Assembly (NCBI GenBank): GCA_035535195.1
Contig: DATLQK010000034.1
Coordinates: 40,739 to 104,738 of the forward strand
Length of the DNA: 64,000 nt
Source: JACDAN01 sp035535195
GTDB lineage: Bacteria; Actinomycetota; Thermoleophilia; Gaiellales; Gaiellaceae
Reading direction: 5' to 3'
The notes beneath the pieces were generated by a model. The model had not been told where the DNA came from, searched no databases, and saw only the letters and a list, made by a program, of their open reading frames with translations. The translations under genes were made by a program, and so were the position numbers. Each line of letters opens with the position of its first letter. Positions within the stretch are counted from its first letter, which is position 1. Below, piece by piece: positions 31,357-40,079 of the stretch.

Positions 31357-32412
31357 GTGAAGGTAAGACGACTCTTGCCTTGGGTCTCTGCGGTCGTCGC
31401 GATTGTGATGCTGTCTGTGGCAGCAGTTGCAGCATTCGCGGCGTCCTCGGCCCCGGGCAAGAAGGGCGCCACGACGACCCGCGTTGCGGTCGTCAGCGAC
31501 ATCGGCGGCCTGAACGACAAGGGCTTCAACCAGCTCTCGAACGTCGGCCTCCAGCGGGCGATCCGGGAACTGAAGATCCAGGGCCGAATGTACGTGACGA
31601 ACTCGGCCAACGACCGGACGCCGAACCTGCGAACTGCCGCGCAGTCCGGCGCCGGGCTCGTCCTGCCGATCGGCGTGCTGTTCGCCTTCGGCCCGCTCGA
31701 CGCGGTCGCTCCGAGCTTCTCGAATGTGAAGTTCGCCGGCATCGACGTGAGCTGGCCTGACCTGCAGTCGAAGCCGACGAACGTGCGCGGCGTGCAGTTC
31801 AAGGAGCAGGAGGCGGGCTATCTCGTCGGGTACATCGCCGGTTTGGTAGTCAAGGACCAGCGCGGACCGGACATCATCTCGGCCGTCGGCGCGAACCCGG
31901 TTCCCGCCATCGTCCGGTTCATCGCCGGCTACAAGGCGGGCGCCAAGCGCGCGAACAAGAGGGTCAAGGTCCTCGTGAACTACGCGCAGGACCCGACGTT
32001 CGCCGACCAGGCGAAGTGCAAGGAGACCACGCTCGACCAGATCGACCGCGGCACGAAGGTCGCGTTCATGGTCGCCGGCGGCTGCGGCCTCGGCGGTCTG
32101 ACCGCGGCGAAGGAGAAGAGAATCTGGGGCATCGGCGTGGACGCCGACCAGTACTTCCTCGGCAAGCACATCCTCACGAGCGCCACGAAGCGGGTCGACA
32201 CGGCCGTCTTCGACATGATCAAGAAGTTCAAGTCGAACCCTGCCGGGTTCCGCGGCGGCTTCAACACGACCTACAGCGTCAAGAACAACGGCGTCGGCTT
32301 CGGCCGCCTCTCGACGCGGCTCTCGAAGGCCAAGCGCGCCGAGTACACGCGGAAGGCCAACGTCATCAAGAAGCTGATCGCCCAGGGCAAGATCAAGCCC
32401 CCGGCGAAGTAG
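31357..32412 (+). CDS. BMP-family (PnrA-like) substrate-binding protein
   Basis: 351 residues. BMP/PnrA proteins bind purine or other nucleosides for ABC importers. After a hydrophobic export signal (about 5-30) come the family motifs VAVVSDIGGLNDKGFNQLS, KFAGIDVSW, VQFKEQEAGYLVGYIAGL and GIGVDADQYF. The signal ends VAAFAASSAPG without a cysteine, so the usual lipobox of Gram-positive binding proteins is missing. The protein may be released or held by an uncleaved signal. GTG 31357 has GGGGAGG five bases upstream. A 13-bp hairpin separates it from the ATPase gene. Confidence 0.9.
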   Translation: MKVRRLLPWVSAVVAIVMLSVAAVAAFAASSAPGKKGATTTRVAVVSDIGGLNDKGFNQLSNVGLQRAIRELKIQGRMYVTNSANDRTPNLRTAAQSGAGLVLPIGVLFAFGPLDAVAPSFSNVKFAGIDVSWPDLQSKPTNVRGVQFKEQEAGYLVGYIAGLVVKDQRGPDIISAVGANPVPAIVRFIAGYKAGAKRANKRVKVLVNYAQDPTFADQAKCKETTLDQIDRGTKVAFMVAGGCGLGGLTAAKEKRIWGIGVDADQYFLGKHILTSATKRVDTAVFDMIKKFKSNPAGFRGGFNTTYSVKNNGVGFGRLSTRLSKAKRAEYTRKANVIKKLIAQGKIKPPAK

Positions 32413-32430
32413 CACTCTCTCGTTCGGTTC

Positions 32431-32459
32431 TTAGGGGGCGGGCTCGGCCCGCCCCCTAA
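32431..32459 (+). other. Perfect 13-bp hairpin between binding protein and ATPase genes
   Basis: TTAGGGGGCGGGC (32431-32443) and GCCCGCCCCCTAA (32447-32459) pair perfectly around a TCG loop. There is no T-tract. Such a stem after a binding-protein gene usually reduces read-through or protects the upstream mRNA, giving more binding protein than transporter. Its 3' arm overlaps a -10-like box for the ATPase gene. Confidence 0.6.
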
Positions 32460-32462
32460 GAT
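32457..32462 (+). promoter_or_regulatory. -10-like box TAAGAT, 6 bases before the ABC ATPase GTG
   Basis: The hexamer and spacing are identical to the dapA box at 22244. The GTG at 32469 has no ribosome binding site of its own. The box overlaps the last bases of the preceding hairpin. Confidence 0.5.
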
Positions 32463-32468
32463 TGCTCC

Positions 32469-34007
32469 GTGGCGGAGCGGCGAGGCCCGGTACTCGAGCT
32501 ACGGGGAATCACCAAGCGTTTTCCGGGCGTCCTCGCGAACGATCACGTCGACTTGGACCTCTACGACGGCGAGGTGCACGCGCTCCTCGGCGAGAACGGT
32601 GCCGGCAAGTCGACGCTGGTGAACGTCCTCTACGGGCTCTACCACCCGGACGAGGGCGAGATCCTGATCAACGGCAAGCCCGTCCGGATGCGTTCGCCGC
32701 GGGAGGCGATCGACAACGGGATCGGGATGGTGCATCAGCACTTCATGCTGATCCCGGTGATGACGGTCGCCGAGAACGTCGTCCTCGCCGCTGAGCCGCG
32801 CAAAGCCGGCGTCTTCCTCGACTACGACGCCGCCGTCAGGAGGGTGCGCGACCTCGCCGCGGCGTTCAATTTCGCGATCAACCCCGACGCGCGGGTCGAG
32901 AACATCACCGTGGGTCAGCAGCAACGGGTGGAGATCCTGAAGGCGCTCTACCGCGGCGCGGACATCCTGATCCTCGACGAGCCGACCGCGGTGCTGACCC
33001 CGCAGGAGGCCGACGAGCTGTTCGGGATCCTCAAGACCCTCCAGCGGGAGGGCATGTCGATCATCTTCATCAGCCACAAGCTCCGGGAGGTGCTCGAGAT
33101 CGCGGACCGGATCACCGTCCTGCGCCGCGGGAAAAGGATCGAGACGGTTCCGCGTGAGGGAGCGACGCAGGACGGCCTCGCGCGCTTGATGGTCGGGCGC
33201 GAGGTGCTCCTCCGGGTGGAGAAGGCACCGGCGCAACCGACCGAGCCGCTCTTGGTCGTCGAAAACCTGACGGTTTTCGACGAGAGAGGGCTGCCGGCCG
33301 TCCAAGATGTGTCGTTCGGCGTTCGCGCCGGTGAAATCGTCGGCATTGCGGGCGTCGACGGGAATGGGCAGACCGAGCTCATCGACGCTCTCAGCGGGCT
33401 TCGGAGCGTCACCTCGGGAACGGTGAGGGTCGCCGGCAAGGACGTCACGACCGAGACGGCGCATCAGCACTACGACGCCGGTCTCGGCCACATCCCGGAG
33501 GACCGGCACCTGCGCGGGCTCGTCCTGGACTTCTCCCTCGCCGAGAACCTCGCCCTCCACGACTTCGAGAAGGAGCCCTACTCGCGGCTCGGCTGGCTCC
33601 GGCCTGGGCGGATGATCGTCGCCGCCCGGCGCCTCCTCAAGGAGTTCGACGTCCGCGGCGGCGGCCCGAAGACGCGCGCCGCCGCACTCTCGGGCGGAAA
33701 CCAGCAGAAGGTCGTCGTCGCGCGCGAGGTGGCTCGTGATCCGCGAGCGCTCGTCGCCGCGCAGCCCACACGCGGCCTCGACGTCGGTGCGATCGAGTTC
33801 GTCCACCGGCGGCTCGTCGAGGAGCGCGACGAGGGTCGCGCGGTGCTGCTCATCTCGCTCGAGCTCGACGAGGTGCTCTCGCTCTCCGACCGGATCCTCG
33901 TCATCTACGAGGGCCGGATCGTGGCCGAGTACGGCCCGGATGTCTCCGAGCAGGAGCTCGGCATCGCCATGACCGGCGGGCTCGTGCCGGAAGCGGCCGC
34001 CTCGTGA
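32469..34007 (+). CDS. Nucleoside ABC transporter, double ATPase subunit
   Basis: 512 residues with two ATPase domains. The first has Walker A GENGAGKST, signature-like ITVGQQQRVEI and Walker B ILILDEPTA. The second has a degenerate Walker A GVDGNGQTEL and signature LSGGNQQKVVVAREVA with AQPTRGLDVGA. One canonical and one degenerate site is the YufO/NupA and RbsA pattern. It would power the permeases encoded next. The last four bases overlap the first permease gene. Confidence 0.93.
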   Translation: MAERRGPVLELRGITKRFPGVLANDHVDLDLYDGEVHALLGENGAGKSTLVNVLYGLYHPDEGEILINGKPVRMRSPREAIDNGIGMVHQHFMLIPVMTVAENVVLAAEPRKAGVFLDYDAAVRRVRDLAAAFNFAINPDARVENITVGQQQRVEILKALYRGADILILDEPTAVLTPQEADELFGILKTLQREGMSIIFISHKLREVLEIADRITVLRRGKRIETVPREGATQDGLARLMVGREVLLRVEKAPAQPTEPLLVVENLTVFDERGLPAVQDVSFGVRAGEIVGIAGVDGNGQTELIDALSGLRSVTSGTVRVAGKDVTTETAHQHYDAGLGHIPEDRHLRGLVLDFSLAENLALHDFEKEPYSRLGWLRPGRMIVAARRLLKEFDVRGGGPKTRAAALSGGNQQKVVVAREVARDPRALVAAQPTRGLDVGAIEFVHRRLVEERDEGRAVLLISLELDEVLSLSDRILVIYEGRIVAEYGPDVSEQELGIAMTGGLVPEAAAS

Positions 34008-35269
34008 GCGAGCCACAGCCCCCGCCACCGGGCCCACCTGAAGAAGCGGACGTCGCCGAGCCGAGCATCGAGGCGGATCCGGAAGCCCAGACGAGCCTCG
34101 CGGCTCGGTGGGACCTCTACCAGCGCACCGGCGGCGTGATCACACCCCTGCTGACCGCGATCTTCGCGTTCTTCGTCGGCGGCCTCGTCGTCCTCGTCAC
34201 GACCGGGAAGAACCCGCTCAGCACCTATCGAGCGATCTTCGACGGAACCGGATTGAACTGGTTCTTCCCCTGGGTGACCGGCCAGGAGCGCGAATTCGCG
34301 GCGGAGGACCTCCAGCAGACGCTCCTGGTGACGACCACCCTGATCCTCGTCGGCATCGCGGTTGCGTTCGCCTTCCGCTGCGGCCTGTTCAACATCGGCG
34401 GCCAGGGCCAGTACATCGCGGGCATGATCGCCGCCCTTCAGGTCGGGGTCTGGCTACCCGATCTCGCCCACGTCCCGCACATGATCCTCGCGGCAGGGGC
34501 CGGCGCTCTTGCCGGCGCTGTCTGGGCCGGAATCGCAGGGATCCTGAAGGCGACGGTCGGCGCGCACGAGGTGATCTCGACGATCATGCTCAACTGGATC
34601 GCGCTCTGGATCGGGAGCTACCTGGTCGGCTTCAACGGGCCGCTGCAGGATCCCAACCAGGTCTTCGTGCCGGTGACGTCGGAGGTCTCCCAGGGCGCGA
34701 AGCTCAACGTCTGGTGGGGCGATCCGAAGCTCCAGGGCCTCCACATCGGCTTCTTCGTCGCGATCGCCGCGCTCGTCGTCTTCTGGATCGTTCTCAACCG
34801 GACGACCCTCGGCTACCAGGTGCGCGCCGTCGGCTTCAACCCCGAAGCCGCGCGCTACGGCGGCATCAGCGTCGGCCGGAACTACTTCCTGGCGATGGCG
34901 ATCTCGGGCGCGTTCGCCGGCCTCGCCGGCAGCGTGGACATCCTCGGCTGGCTCTTCCGGGTCGATCTGACAAGCGTCCAGCTCTCCTCGCAGATCGCGT
35001 TCATCGGCATCGCGGTGGCGCTGCTCGGCCGCAACACACCGCTCGGGATCTTCTTCTCCGCGCTGCTCTTCGGCGCGCTGCTGAACGGCACCTCCACGCG
35101 GAACCTCGACCCGACTGTCTTCCAGCCGGAGCTCGCCAGCAACCTGACGCTGATCATCCAGGGCCTCGTCGTCCTCTTCGTCGGGGCCGACCTCCTGATC
35201 CTCTACCTCTGGCGCGCGCGGGCCAAGCTCAGGCGCAAGCTGAGGTCGGAGCCGGTGGCGCAGCGGTGA
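34004..35269 (+). CDS. Nucleoside ABC transporter permease, YufP/NupB-type (copy A)
   Basis: 421 residues, an inner-membrane permease of the branched-chain/monosaccharide type (BPD_transp_2) with about ten helices. Key segments: FAFRCGLFNIGGQGQY, GAHEVISTIMLNWIALW, VRAVGFNPEAARYGGIS and LGRNTPLGIFFSALLFGALLNG. A Pro/Glu-rich N-terminal tail of about 45 residues is cytoplasmic. GTG 34004 overlaps the ATPase stop, and its own stop overlaps the next permease. It is homologous to the third permease (36526). Confidence 0.9.
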   Translation: MSEPQPPPPGPPEEADVAEPSIEADPEAQTSLAARWDLYQRTGGVITPLLTAIFAFFVGGLVVLVTTGKNPLSTYRAIFDGTGLNWFFPWVTGQEREFAAEDLQQTLLVTTTLILVGIAVAFAFRCGLFNIGGQGQYIAGMIAALQVGVWLPDLAHVPHMILAAGAGALAGAVWAGIAGILKATVGAHEVISTIMLNWIALWIGSYLVGFNGPLQDPNQVFVPVTSEVSQGAKLNVWWGDPKLQGLHIGFFVAIAALVVFWIVLNRTTLGYQVRAVGFNPEAARYGGISVGRNYFLAMAISGAFAGLAGSVDILGWLFRVDLTSVQLSSQIAFIGIAVALLGRNTPLGIFFSALLFGALLNGTSTRNLDPTVFQPELASNLTLIIQGLVVLFVGADLLILYLWRARAKLRRKLRSEPVAQR

Positions 35270-36498
35270 CCACGCAGGCCGAGGTCGTGCTCGCCAGCGG
35301 GCGGATCAAGTTTAGGATCGCGCGCGCGGCGGGAATCGCCGCAATCGCGCTCGGCGTGCTCGCCTTCTGGGTCGCCCTGCCGCCGCGCACCGTTCGGTCC
35401 GAGGCCGTTCCCGTCGTCCTGGGCCTCCTCGGCATCGCCCTCGGCCTCTTCTCGTGGCGCAAGGGCGAGACGAGGCTGGGCTGGACGGCGGCGATGATCG
35501 CGCTCCTCGGGATGCTGGGCGGGGTCCTGGCCGCTCACGCGGCTGTCGAGAACCTGAAGGTCGTGATCACCTGGTCGGCGGTGATCGCGGCGACGCTGCG
35601 GTTCGCGACGCCCCTGATCTTCGCGTCGATCGGTGGCCTGTTCTCCGAGCGGAGCGGCGTGGTGAACATCGGCCTCGAGGGGATGATGCTGATGGGCGCC
35701 TTCTTCGGCGTGCTCGGCGGCGACAAGACCGACTCGTGGGTCCTCGGGATCCTGATCGGGATGGCGTCCGGTGCCGCACTCGCGCTCGTCCACGCCTTCT
35801 TCTCGATCCACCTGCGATCCGACCAGATAGTGAGCGGGACGGCGATCAACTTCTTAGCCCTCGGGATTACGGGCTACCTCTACATCGACACCTACGGCCA
35901 GGAGGGCACCGGCGACCTGCCGGCGGTGCCCGACGTGAACCTGGACTGGCTTTCGCGCATCCCGCCCGAGGGGCTCGGCAGCTTCCTCGAGAAGTCGATC
36001 GGGCACCTGAACCTGATGGTCTGGCTGGCATTTCTCACGGTCGTGCTCGCCTGGGTCGTGATCTTCCGGACGACGATCGGGCTCCGGATCCGCTCGGTCG
36101 GAGAGCACCCACGCGCCGCGGACACGGTGGGGATCTCCGTCTACGCGACGCGCTACGCGGCGGTCGTCGTCTCCGGCGCCCTGGCCGCGCTCGGCGGGGT
36201 CTACCTCTCGCTCGGCTTCGTGCATTCGTTCACCGAGAACATGACGGCGGGCCGCGGGTTCATCGCCCTGGCCGCACTGATCTTCGGCAAGTGGCGCCCC
36301 TTCGGCGCCCTCGGGGCGGCGATGCTCTTCGGTTTCGCCAGCGCGATCGCGCCGCGGCTCCAGAACGTCGAAAGCTGGGCGACCTACGGCACGCTCTTCC
36401 AGGCGCTGCCCTACCTGCTGACGCTGATCGCCGTCGCGGGCGTGATCGGACGCTCGATCCCGCCGGCCGCGATCGGGCGGCCGTACATCAAGCAGTAG
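35266..36498 (+). CDS. Nucleoside ABC transporter permease, YufQ/NupC-type (copy A)
   Basis: 410 residues. The core has the NupC-type segments ATPLIFASIGGLFSERSGVVN, GLEGMMLMGAFFG, SDQIVSGTAINFLALGITGYL and VGEHPRAADTVGISVYATRY, with the end IPPAAIGRPYIKQ. Before the core are about three extra hydrophobic helices (residues 15-110), which permeases of this family often lack. GTG 35266 overlaps the previous stop. It is the partner of the 34004 permease and is homologous to 37737. Confidence 0.9.
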   Translation: MTTQAEVVLASGRIKFRIARAAGIAAIALGVLAFWVALPPRTVRSEAVPVVLGLLGIALGLFSWRKGETRLGWTAAMIALLGMLGGVLAAHAAVENLKVVITWSAVIAATLRFATPLIFASIGGLFSERSGVVNIGLEGMMLMGAFFGVLGGDKTDSWVLGILIGMASGAALALVHAFFSIHLRSDQIVSGTAINFLALGITGYLYIDTYGQEGTGDLPAVPDVNLDWLSRIPPEGLGSFLEKSIGHLNLMVWLAFLTVVLAWVVIFRTTIGLRIRSVGEHPRAADTVGISVYATRYAAVVVSGALAALGGVYLSLGFVHSFTENMTAGRGFIALAALIFGKWRPFGALGAAMLFGFASAIAPRLQNVESWATYGTLFQALPYLLTLIAVAGVIGRSIPPAAIGRPYIKQ

Positions 36499-36513
36499 CG
36501 CCGGCCCAGCGGG

Positions 36514-36519
36514 AAGAAT
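36514..36519 (+). promoter_or_regulatory. Weak -10-like box AAGAAT, 6 bases before a GTG
   Basis: AAGAAT keeps the conserved A and final T of TANNNT and stands six bases before GTG 36526, at the one gap inside the permease cluster. This is weak evidence for an internal promoter for the second permease pair. Confidence 0.25.
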
Positions 36520-36525
36520 CGCCCC

Positions 36526-37740
36526 GTGGCGACCCGGCCCAGTCTCACCGCGCGCCTGTCGCTCCACCAGCGGGCGGGCGGTCTCGTCGTCCCGCTCCTG
36601 ACCACGCTGCTCGCCTTTGCGGTGGCGGGCCTCGTCGTGCTGCTGACGACCGGGAAGGACCCGCTCCCGATCTTCCGCGGCATCCTCGACGGGACGGGTC
36701 TCCTGTGGCTCGTCCACTGGGCCGTCGACATCCGGACGGTCGCCGGCACGCACGACCTCTACCCGACGGAGGCGGACGCCGTCGCCGTCGCCGCGATCAA
36801 CCTCCAGCAGACGCTGATCCTGACGACGACGCTGATCCTCACCGGCCTCGCCGTCGCGTTCGCCTTCCGTTGTGGGCTCTTCAACATCGGCGGGCAGGGC
36901 CAGTACATCGTCGGGATCATCGCGGCGGTCGCCGTCGGGACGCACTTTGCCGGGATGCCGCGCCTGCTGCACGTCCCGCTCGCGCTCACCTGCGCCGCAC
37001 TCGCCGGAGCGGGCTGGGCCGGGATCGCCGGCTTGATGCGGGCCACGGTCGGCTCGCACGAGGTGATCACGACGATCATGCTCAACTGGATCGCGTTCTG
37101 GGTCGGCAGCTACCTCTTCTCGATCGGCGGCCCGCTCCAGAGCTCCTCGCAGGCGTCGGTCCCGATCTCGGACGACGTCGTGGCGTCGGCGAAGCTGCAC
37201 GTCCTCTGGGGCGGCGTCCAGGGCCTCCACGTCGGCTTCCTGATCGCGCTCGGGGCCCTGGTTTGCTTCTGGGCGATCCTGAACCGGACGACGCTCGGCT
37301 TCGGCATTCGCGCGGTCGGCTTCAACCCCGAGGCCGCCCGCTACGCCGGGATCAGCGTCACGCGCAGCTACTTCCTCGCCATGGCGATCGCCGGGAGCTT
37401 CGCCGGGTTGGCGGGTGGAATCGACCTGCTCGGCTGGCAGTTCCGCTTCGGACAGATCGACATCCAGGGCTCCGACGTCGGCTTCGTCGGAATCGCGGTT
37501 GCCCTGCTCGGGCGCTCGACGCCGGTGGGGATCTTCTTCTCGGCGCTCCTCTTCGGCGCGCTCCTGACCGGCACGAGCGCCCGCAACCTCGACGCCGAGG
37601 TCTTCGACCCCGAGCTCGCCGGGAACCTGACGCTGATCATCCAGGGCCTGATCGTCCTCTTCGTGGGGGCCGACCTCCTGATCCTCTCGGCGTGGCGGGC
37701 GCGAAGACGATTGCCCCGGCCCTGGCGGAGGACGGCATGA
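36526..37740 (+). CDS. Nucleoside ABC transporter permease, YufP/NupB-type (copy B)
   Basis: 404 residues. It is a clear paralogue of the 34004 permease, sharing FAFRCGLFNIGGQGQY, TIMLNWIAFWVGSYL, AVGFNPEAARYAGIS and LFVGADLLIL. It differs in a longer first periplasmic loop (around THDLYPTEADAV) and lacks the Pro/Glu-rich tail. GTG 36526 lies 27 bases after the previous stop, and the end overlaps the next permease by four bases. No second ATPase or binding protein accompanies this pair in the window. Confidence 0.9.
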   Translation: MATRPSLTARLSLHQRAGGLVVPLLTTLLAFAVAGLVVLLTTGKDPLPIFRGILDGTGLLWLVHWAVDIRTVAGTHDLYPTEADAVAVAAINLQQTLILTTTLILTGLAVAFAFRCGLFNIGGQGQYIVGIIAAVAVGTHFAGMPRLLHVPLALTCAALAGAGWAGIAGLMRATVGSHEVITTIMLNWIAFWVGSYLFSIGGPLQSSSQASVPISDDVVASAKLHVLWGGVQGLHVGFLIALGALVCFWAILNRTTLGFGIRAVGFNPEAARYAGISVTRSYFLAMAIAGSFAGLAGGIDLLGWQFRFGQIDIQGSDVGFVGIAVALLGRSTPVGIFFSALLFGALLTGTSARNLDAEVFDPELAGNLTLIIQGLIVLFVGADLLILSAWRARRRLPRPWRRTA

Positions 37741-38957
37741 GCACGATCGACGCAACCCGTCGCCTTCCTCGCCGCCTGAACCGCGACGTCGGTCTGGTCG
37801 GGATCGGACTGGCGGCGGCGGGCGTCTGGCTGATGCTGCCGCCGCTCGGGGACAACCTGCGCGCGGCCACCGGGGACGTCGTCGTGATCCCGATCGTCTT
37901 CGGGATCCTTGCGATCGCCGCCGGTATCTGGTCCGCCAGCCGGCGCGAGCATAAGATCGGCTGGTCGGCGATCGCCTGCGGCGTGGTGGGGATCGTGCTC
38001 GGCGTGGCGGCGGCCGAGGCCAGCATCTCGACGCACGAGGCCGTCTTCGTCTGGTCGAGCCTGTTCGCGGCGACACTGCGCTGGGCGACGCCGCTGATCT
38101 TCGCCGCCATGGGCGGGCTGTTCTCCGAGCGGAGCGGAGTCGTGAACATCGCGCTCGAGGGGATGATGCTCGTGGGCGCCTTCTTCGGGATCTGGGGTGC
38201 GATCCGATTCGACCACTGGGCGATCGGACTCCTGACGGCTATGCTCGCCGGCGCGTTGCTCGCGTTCGTCCACGCGTTCTTCTCGATCCACCTGCGCGCG
38301 GACCAGATCGTCAGCGGCACGGCAATCAACTTCCTCGCCCTCGGGCTGACCGGCTACCTCTACATCGACATCTACGGCGACCAGGGCACACCGAGCGAGA
38401 TCTCGACGATCCCGAACGTGCACCTCGGCTTCCTCGACGGTGTCTACTTCCTCGGACCGATCCTGGGGGACATGAACCTCATGATCTGGCTCGCGCTCGC
38501 GACGGTCGTCCTCTCCTGGGCCTTCCTGTTCCGCACGACGCTGGGCCTGCGGCTCCGCGCGGTCGGCGAGCATCCCCGCGCAGCCGAGGCCGCCGGAATC
38601 TCCGTGTACGCCGTGCGCTACGCGGCCGTCACATTCTCAGGGGTGCTAGCGGCGCTCGGCGGGGCCTACCTCTCGATCGGGTTCGTCGGGAGCTTCACGG
38701 AGAATATGACCGTGGGTCGTGGCTTCATCGCGCTCGCAGCCCTGATCTTCGGGATGTGGAAGCCGTTCGGCGCCTTCGGCGCCGCGCTCCTGTTCGGCTT
38801 CTCGAGCGCCCTCGCCCGGTCGCTGCCCGAATACTCGGAGCAGGCGGCGCTGCTCTTCGAGACCCTGCCGTATGTCCTGACGTTGATCGCGGTCGGCGGC
38901 CTGATCGGCCGCTCGATCCCGCCCGCAGCCGTTGGCCGCCCTTACGAGAAGCAGTAG
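37737..38957 (+). CDS. Nucleoside ABC transporter permease, YufQ/NupC-type (copy B)
   Basis: 406 residues, a close paralogue of the 35266 permease: ATPLIFAAMGGLFSERSGVVN, ALEGMMLVGAFFG, ADQIVSGTAINFLALGLTGYL, RAVGEHPRAAEAAGISVY and the end IPPAAVGRPYEKQ. It also carries the extra N-terminal helices seen in copy A, so that fusion predates the duplication. ATG 37737 overlaps the previous stop. Confidence 0.9.
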   Translation: MSTIDATRRLPRRLNRDVGLVGIGLAAAGVWLMLPPLGDNLRAATGDVVVIPIVFGILAIAAGIWSASRREHKIGWSAIACGVVGIVLGVAAAEASISTHEAVFVWSSLFAATLRWATPLIFAAMGGLFSERSGVVNIALEGMMLVGAFFGIWGAIRFDHWAIGLLTAMLAGALLAFVHAFFSIHLRADQIVSGTAINFLALGLTGYLYIDIYGDQGTPSEISTIPNVHLGFLDGVYFLGPILGDMNLMIWLALATVVLSWAFLFRTTLGLRLRAVGEHPRAAEAAGISVYAVRYAAVTFSGVLAALGGAYLSIGFVGSFTENMTVGRGFIALAALIFGMWKPFGAFGAALLFGFSSALARSLPEYSEQAALLFETLPYVLTLIAVGGLIGRSIPPAAVGRPYEKQ

Positions 38958-39291
38958 CGAAGACCGGCCCACCAGCGTCAGCGCGGTCTTCTCCGTGCTC
39001 GTCGGGCTGGTGGCGCTGGCGACCTTGCCGGCGGCCGTCTTCGTGGCCGAGCAGCTGGACCGGCTCACGCTGCTCCGCGCCTCGGTTGCGATCATCCCGG
39101 CCTTCGCCCTGGCGTTCCTTGCGATCTACCTGGGGCGCAGGGCGCGGAAGACGATCGAGCGGACGCTCGGCCGCGTCAAGGGGTACAAGCTGGCGCTCGC
39201 GGGGCGGATCCTCGGCTACATGGCCCTCTACCTCGCGTTGACGGCGACGATCTCGGTCGCCACCTATTACGTGCTCCGGCAGGTTTCATAA
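38932..39291 (+). CDS. Small membrane protein after the permeases
   Basis: About 119 residues from a TTG at 38932 overlapping the permease end; an internal GTG at 38995 is an alternative. Two or three hydrophobic helices are visible: FSVLVGLVALATLPAAVFVAE, ASVAIIPAFALAFLAIYLG, and a C-terminal pair around LALAGRILGYMALYLALTATI. The last part resembles DUF4190-like segments (alternating Gly in AGRILGY). Function is unknown. It may belong to the transporter operon only by position. Confidence 0.65.
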   Translation: MAALTRSSSEDRPTSVSAVFSVLVGLVALATLPAAVFVAEQLDRLTLLRASVAIIPAFALAFLAIYLGRRARKTIERTLGRVKGYKLALAGRILGYMALYLALTATISVATYYVLRQVS

Positions 39292-39331
39292 GGCTTCGCA
39301 GGAACCCGTCTAGACTGGGTCGCGCCGCCAG

Positions 39332-40078
39332 ATGTTCGAGATCGGAAACAGCCTCCGCGAAGCCCGCCTGCGCCAGGGTCTCGATTTTCCCGAGATCGAG
39401 CAGGCGACCAAGATCAGGCCGAAGTACCTGCGCGCGCTCGAAGACGAGCAGTTCGACATCCTCCCGGGCCAGACGTACGTCAAGGGCTTCCTCCGCACGT
39501 ACGCCGAATACCTGGGGCTCGACGGCCAGCTCTACGTCGACGAGTACAACTCGCGCTACGTCCACGTCGACGAGGAGACCCCGCTGCGGACCCGCGGCAG
39601 CACGCCCTCGCTGGGCCGGGGAGTGCCTCGATTCGAATCGAGCGTGGTCCTCGTCGCGATCGCGGCGATCGGGATCCTGACCCTGCTCGTCTTCGCCGCC
39701 TGGCGCTTCGGTAGCGACACGCCGAAGACGGCGATCCCGGACTTCTCGACGAGGCCGCCGGCGACGACGCCGAACCCTCGCCCGGCTCCTCGCCGCGCGG
39801 CGCCGACGCGAAGGGCCAAGCTGACTATCTCGGCGGTGGCCGGCAACTCCGTCGTCGAGGTCTACGGCGGCTCCCTCGCCGGGAAGCAGCTCTTCAAGGG
39901 GACGGTCGAGGACGGTCACAGCATCCGGTTCGGCAAGAACCGCCGCTACGTCCTCCGGATGGGCAGCCCCCGAAACCTGAAGGTCGTCGTGAACGGCGAC
40001 TTCAAGGACCTCCCGGCGAGCGGCCCTGCGACGGTCACCGTCACGGCCGGCGGCATCAGGCGGGTAGCCTCGACCTAG
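39332..40078 (+). CDS. RodZ-like helix-turn-helix membrane protein
   Basis: 248 residues. The N-terminal HTH_25 domain (IGNSLREARLRQGLDFPEIE to YVKGFLRTYAEYLGLD) is followed by a single membrane helix (about 107-130), a Pro/Ala-rich linker and a C-terminal DUF4115-like domain (LTISAVAGNSVVEVYGG onward). RodZ links MreB-type cytoskeleton and cell elongation in rods; no mreB is nearby, so the role is inferred from architecture. TAGACT at 39311-39316 could be its -10 element, giving a leader of about nine bases. Confidence 0.85.
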   Translation: MFEIGNSLREARLRQGLDFPEIEQATKIRPKYLRALEDEQFDILPGQTYVKGFLRTYAEYLGLDGQLYVDEYNSRYVHVDEETPLRTRGSTPSLGRGVPRFESSVVLVAIAAIGILTLLVFAAWRFGSDTPKTAIPDFSTRPPATTPNPRPAPRRAAPTRRAKLTISAVAGNSVVEVYGGSLAGKQLFKGTVEDGHSIRFGKNRRYVLRMGSPRNLKVVVNGDFKDLPASGPATVTVTAGGIRRVAST

Positions 40079-40079
40079 C

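Noticed and set aside
35854..38076. 740-codon minus-strand open frame across the permeases
   Set aside because: High GC opens the antisense frame; the composition is low-complexity Arg/Ala and the plus strand holds clear permease families.
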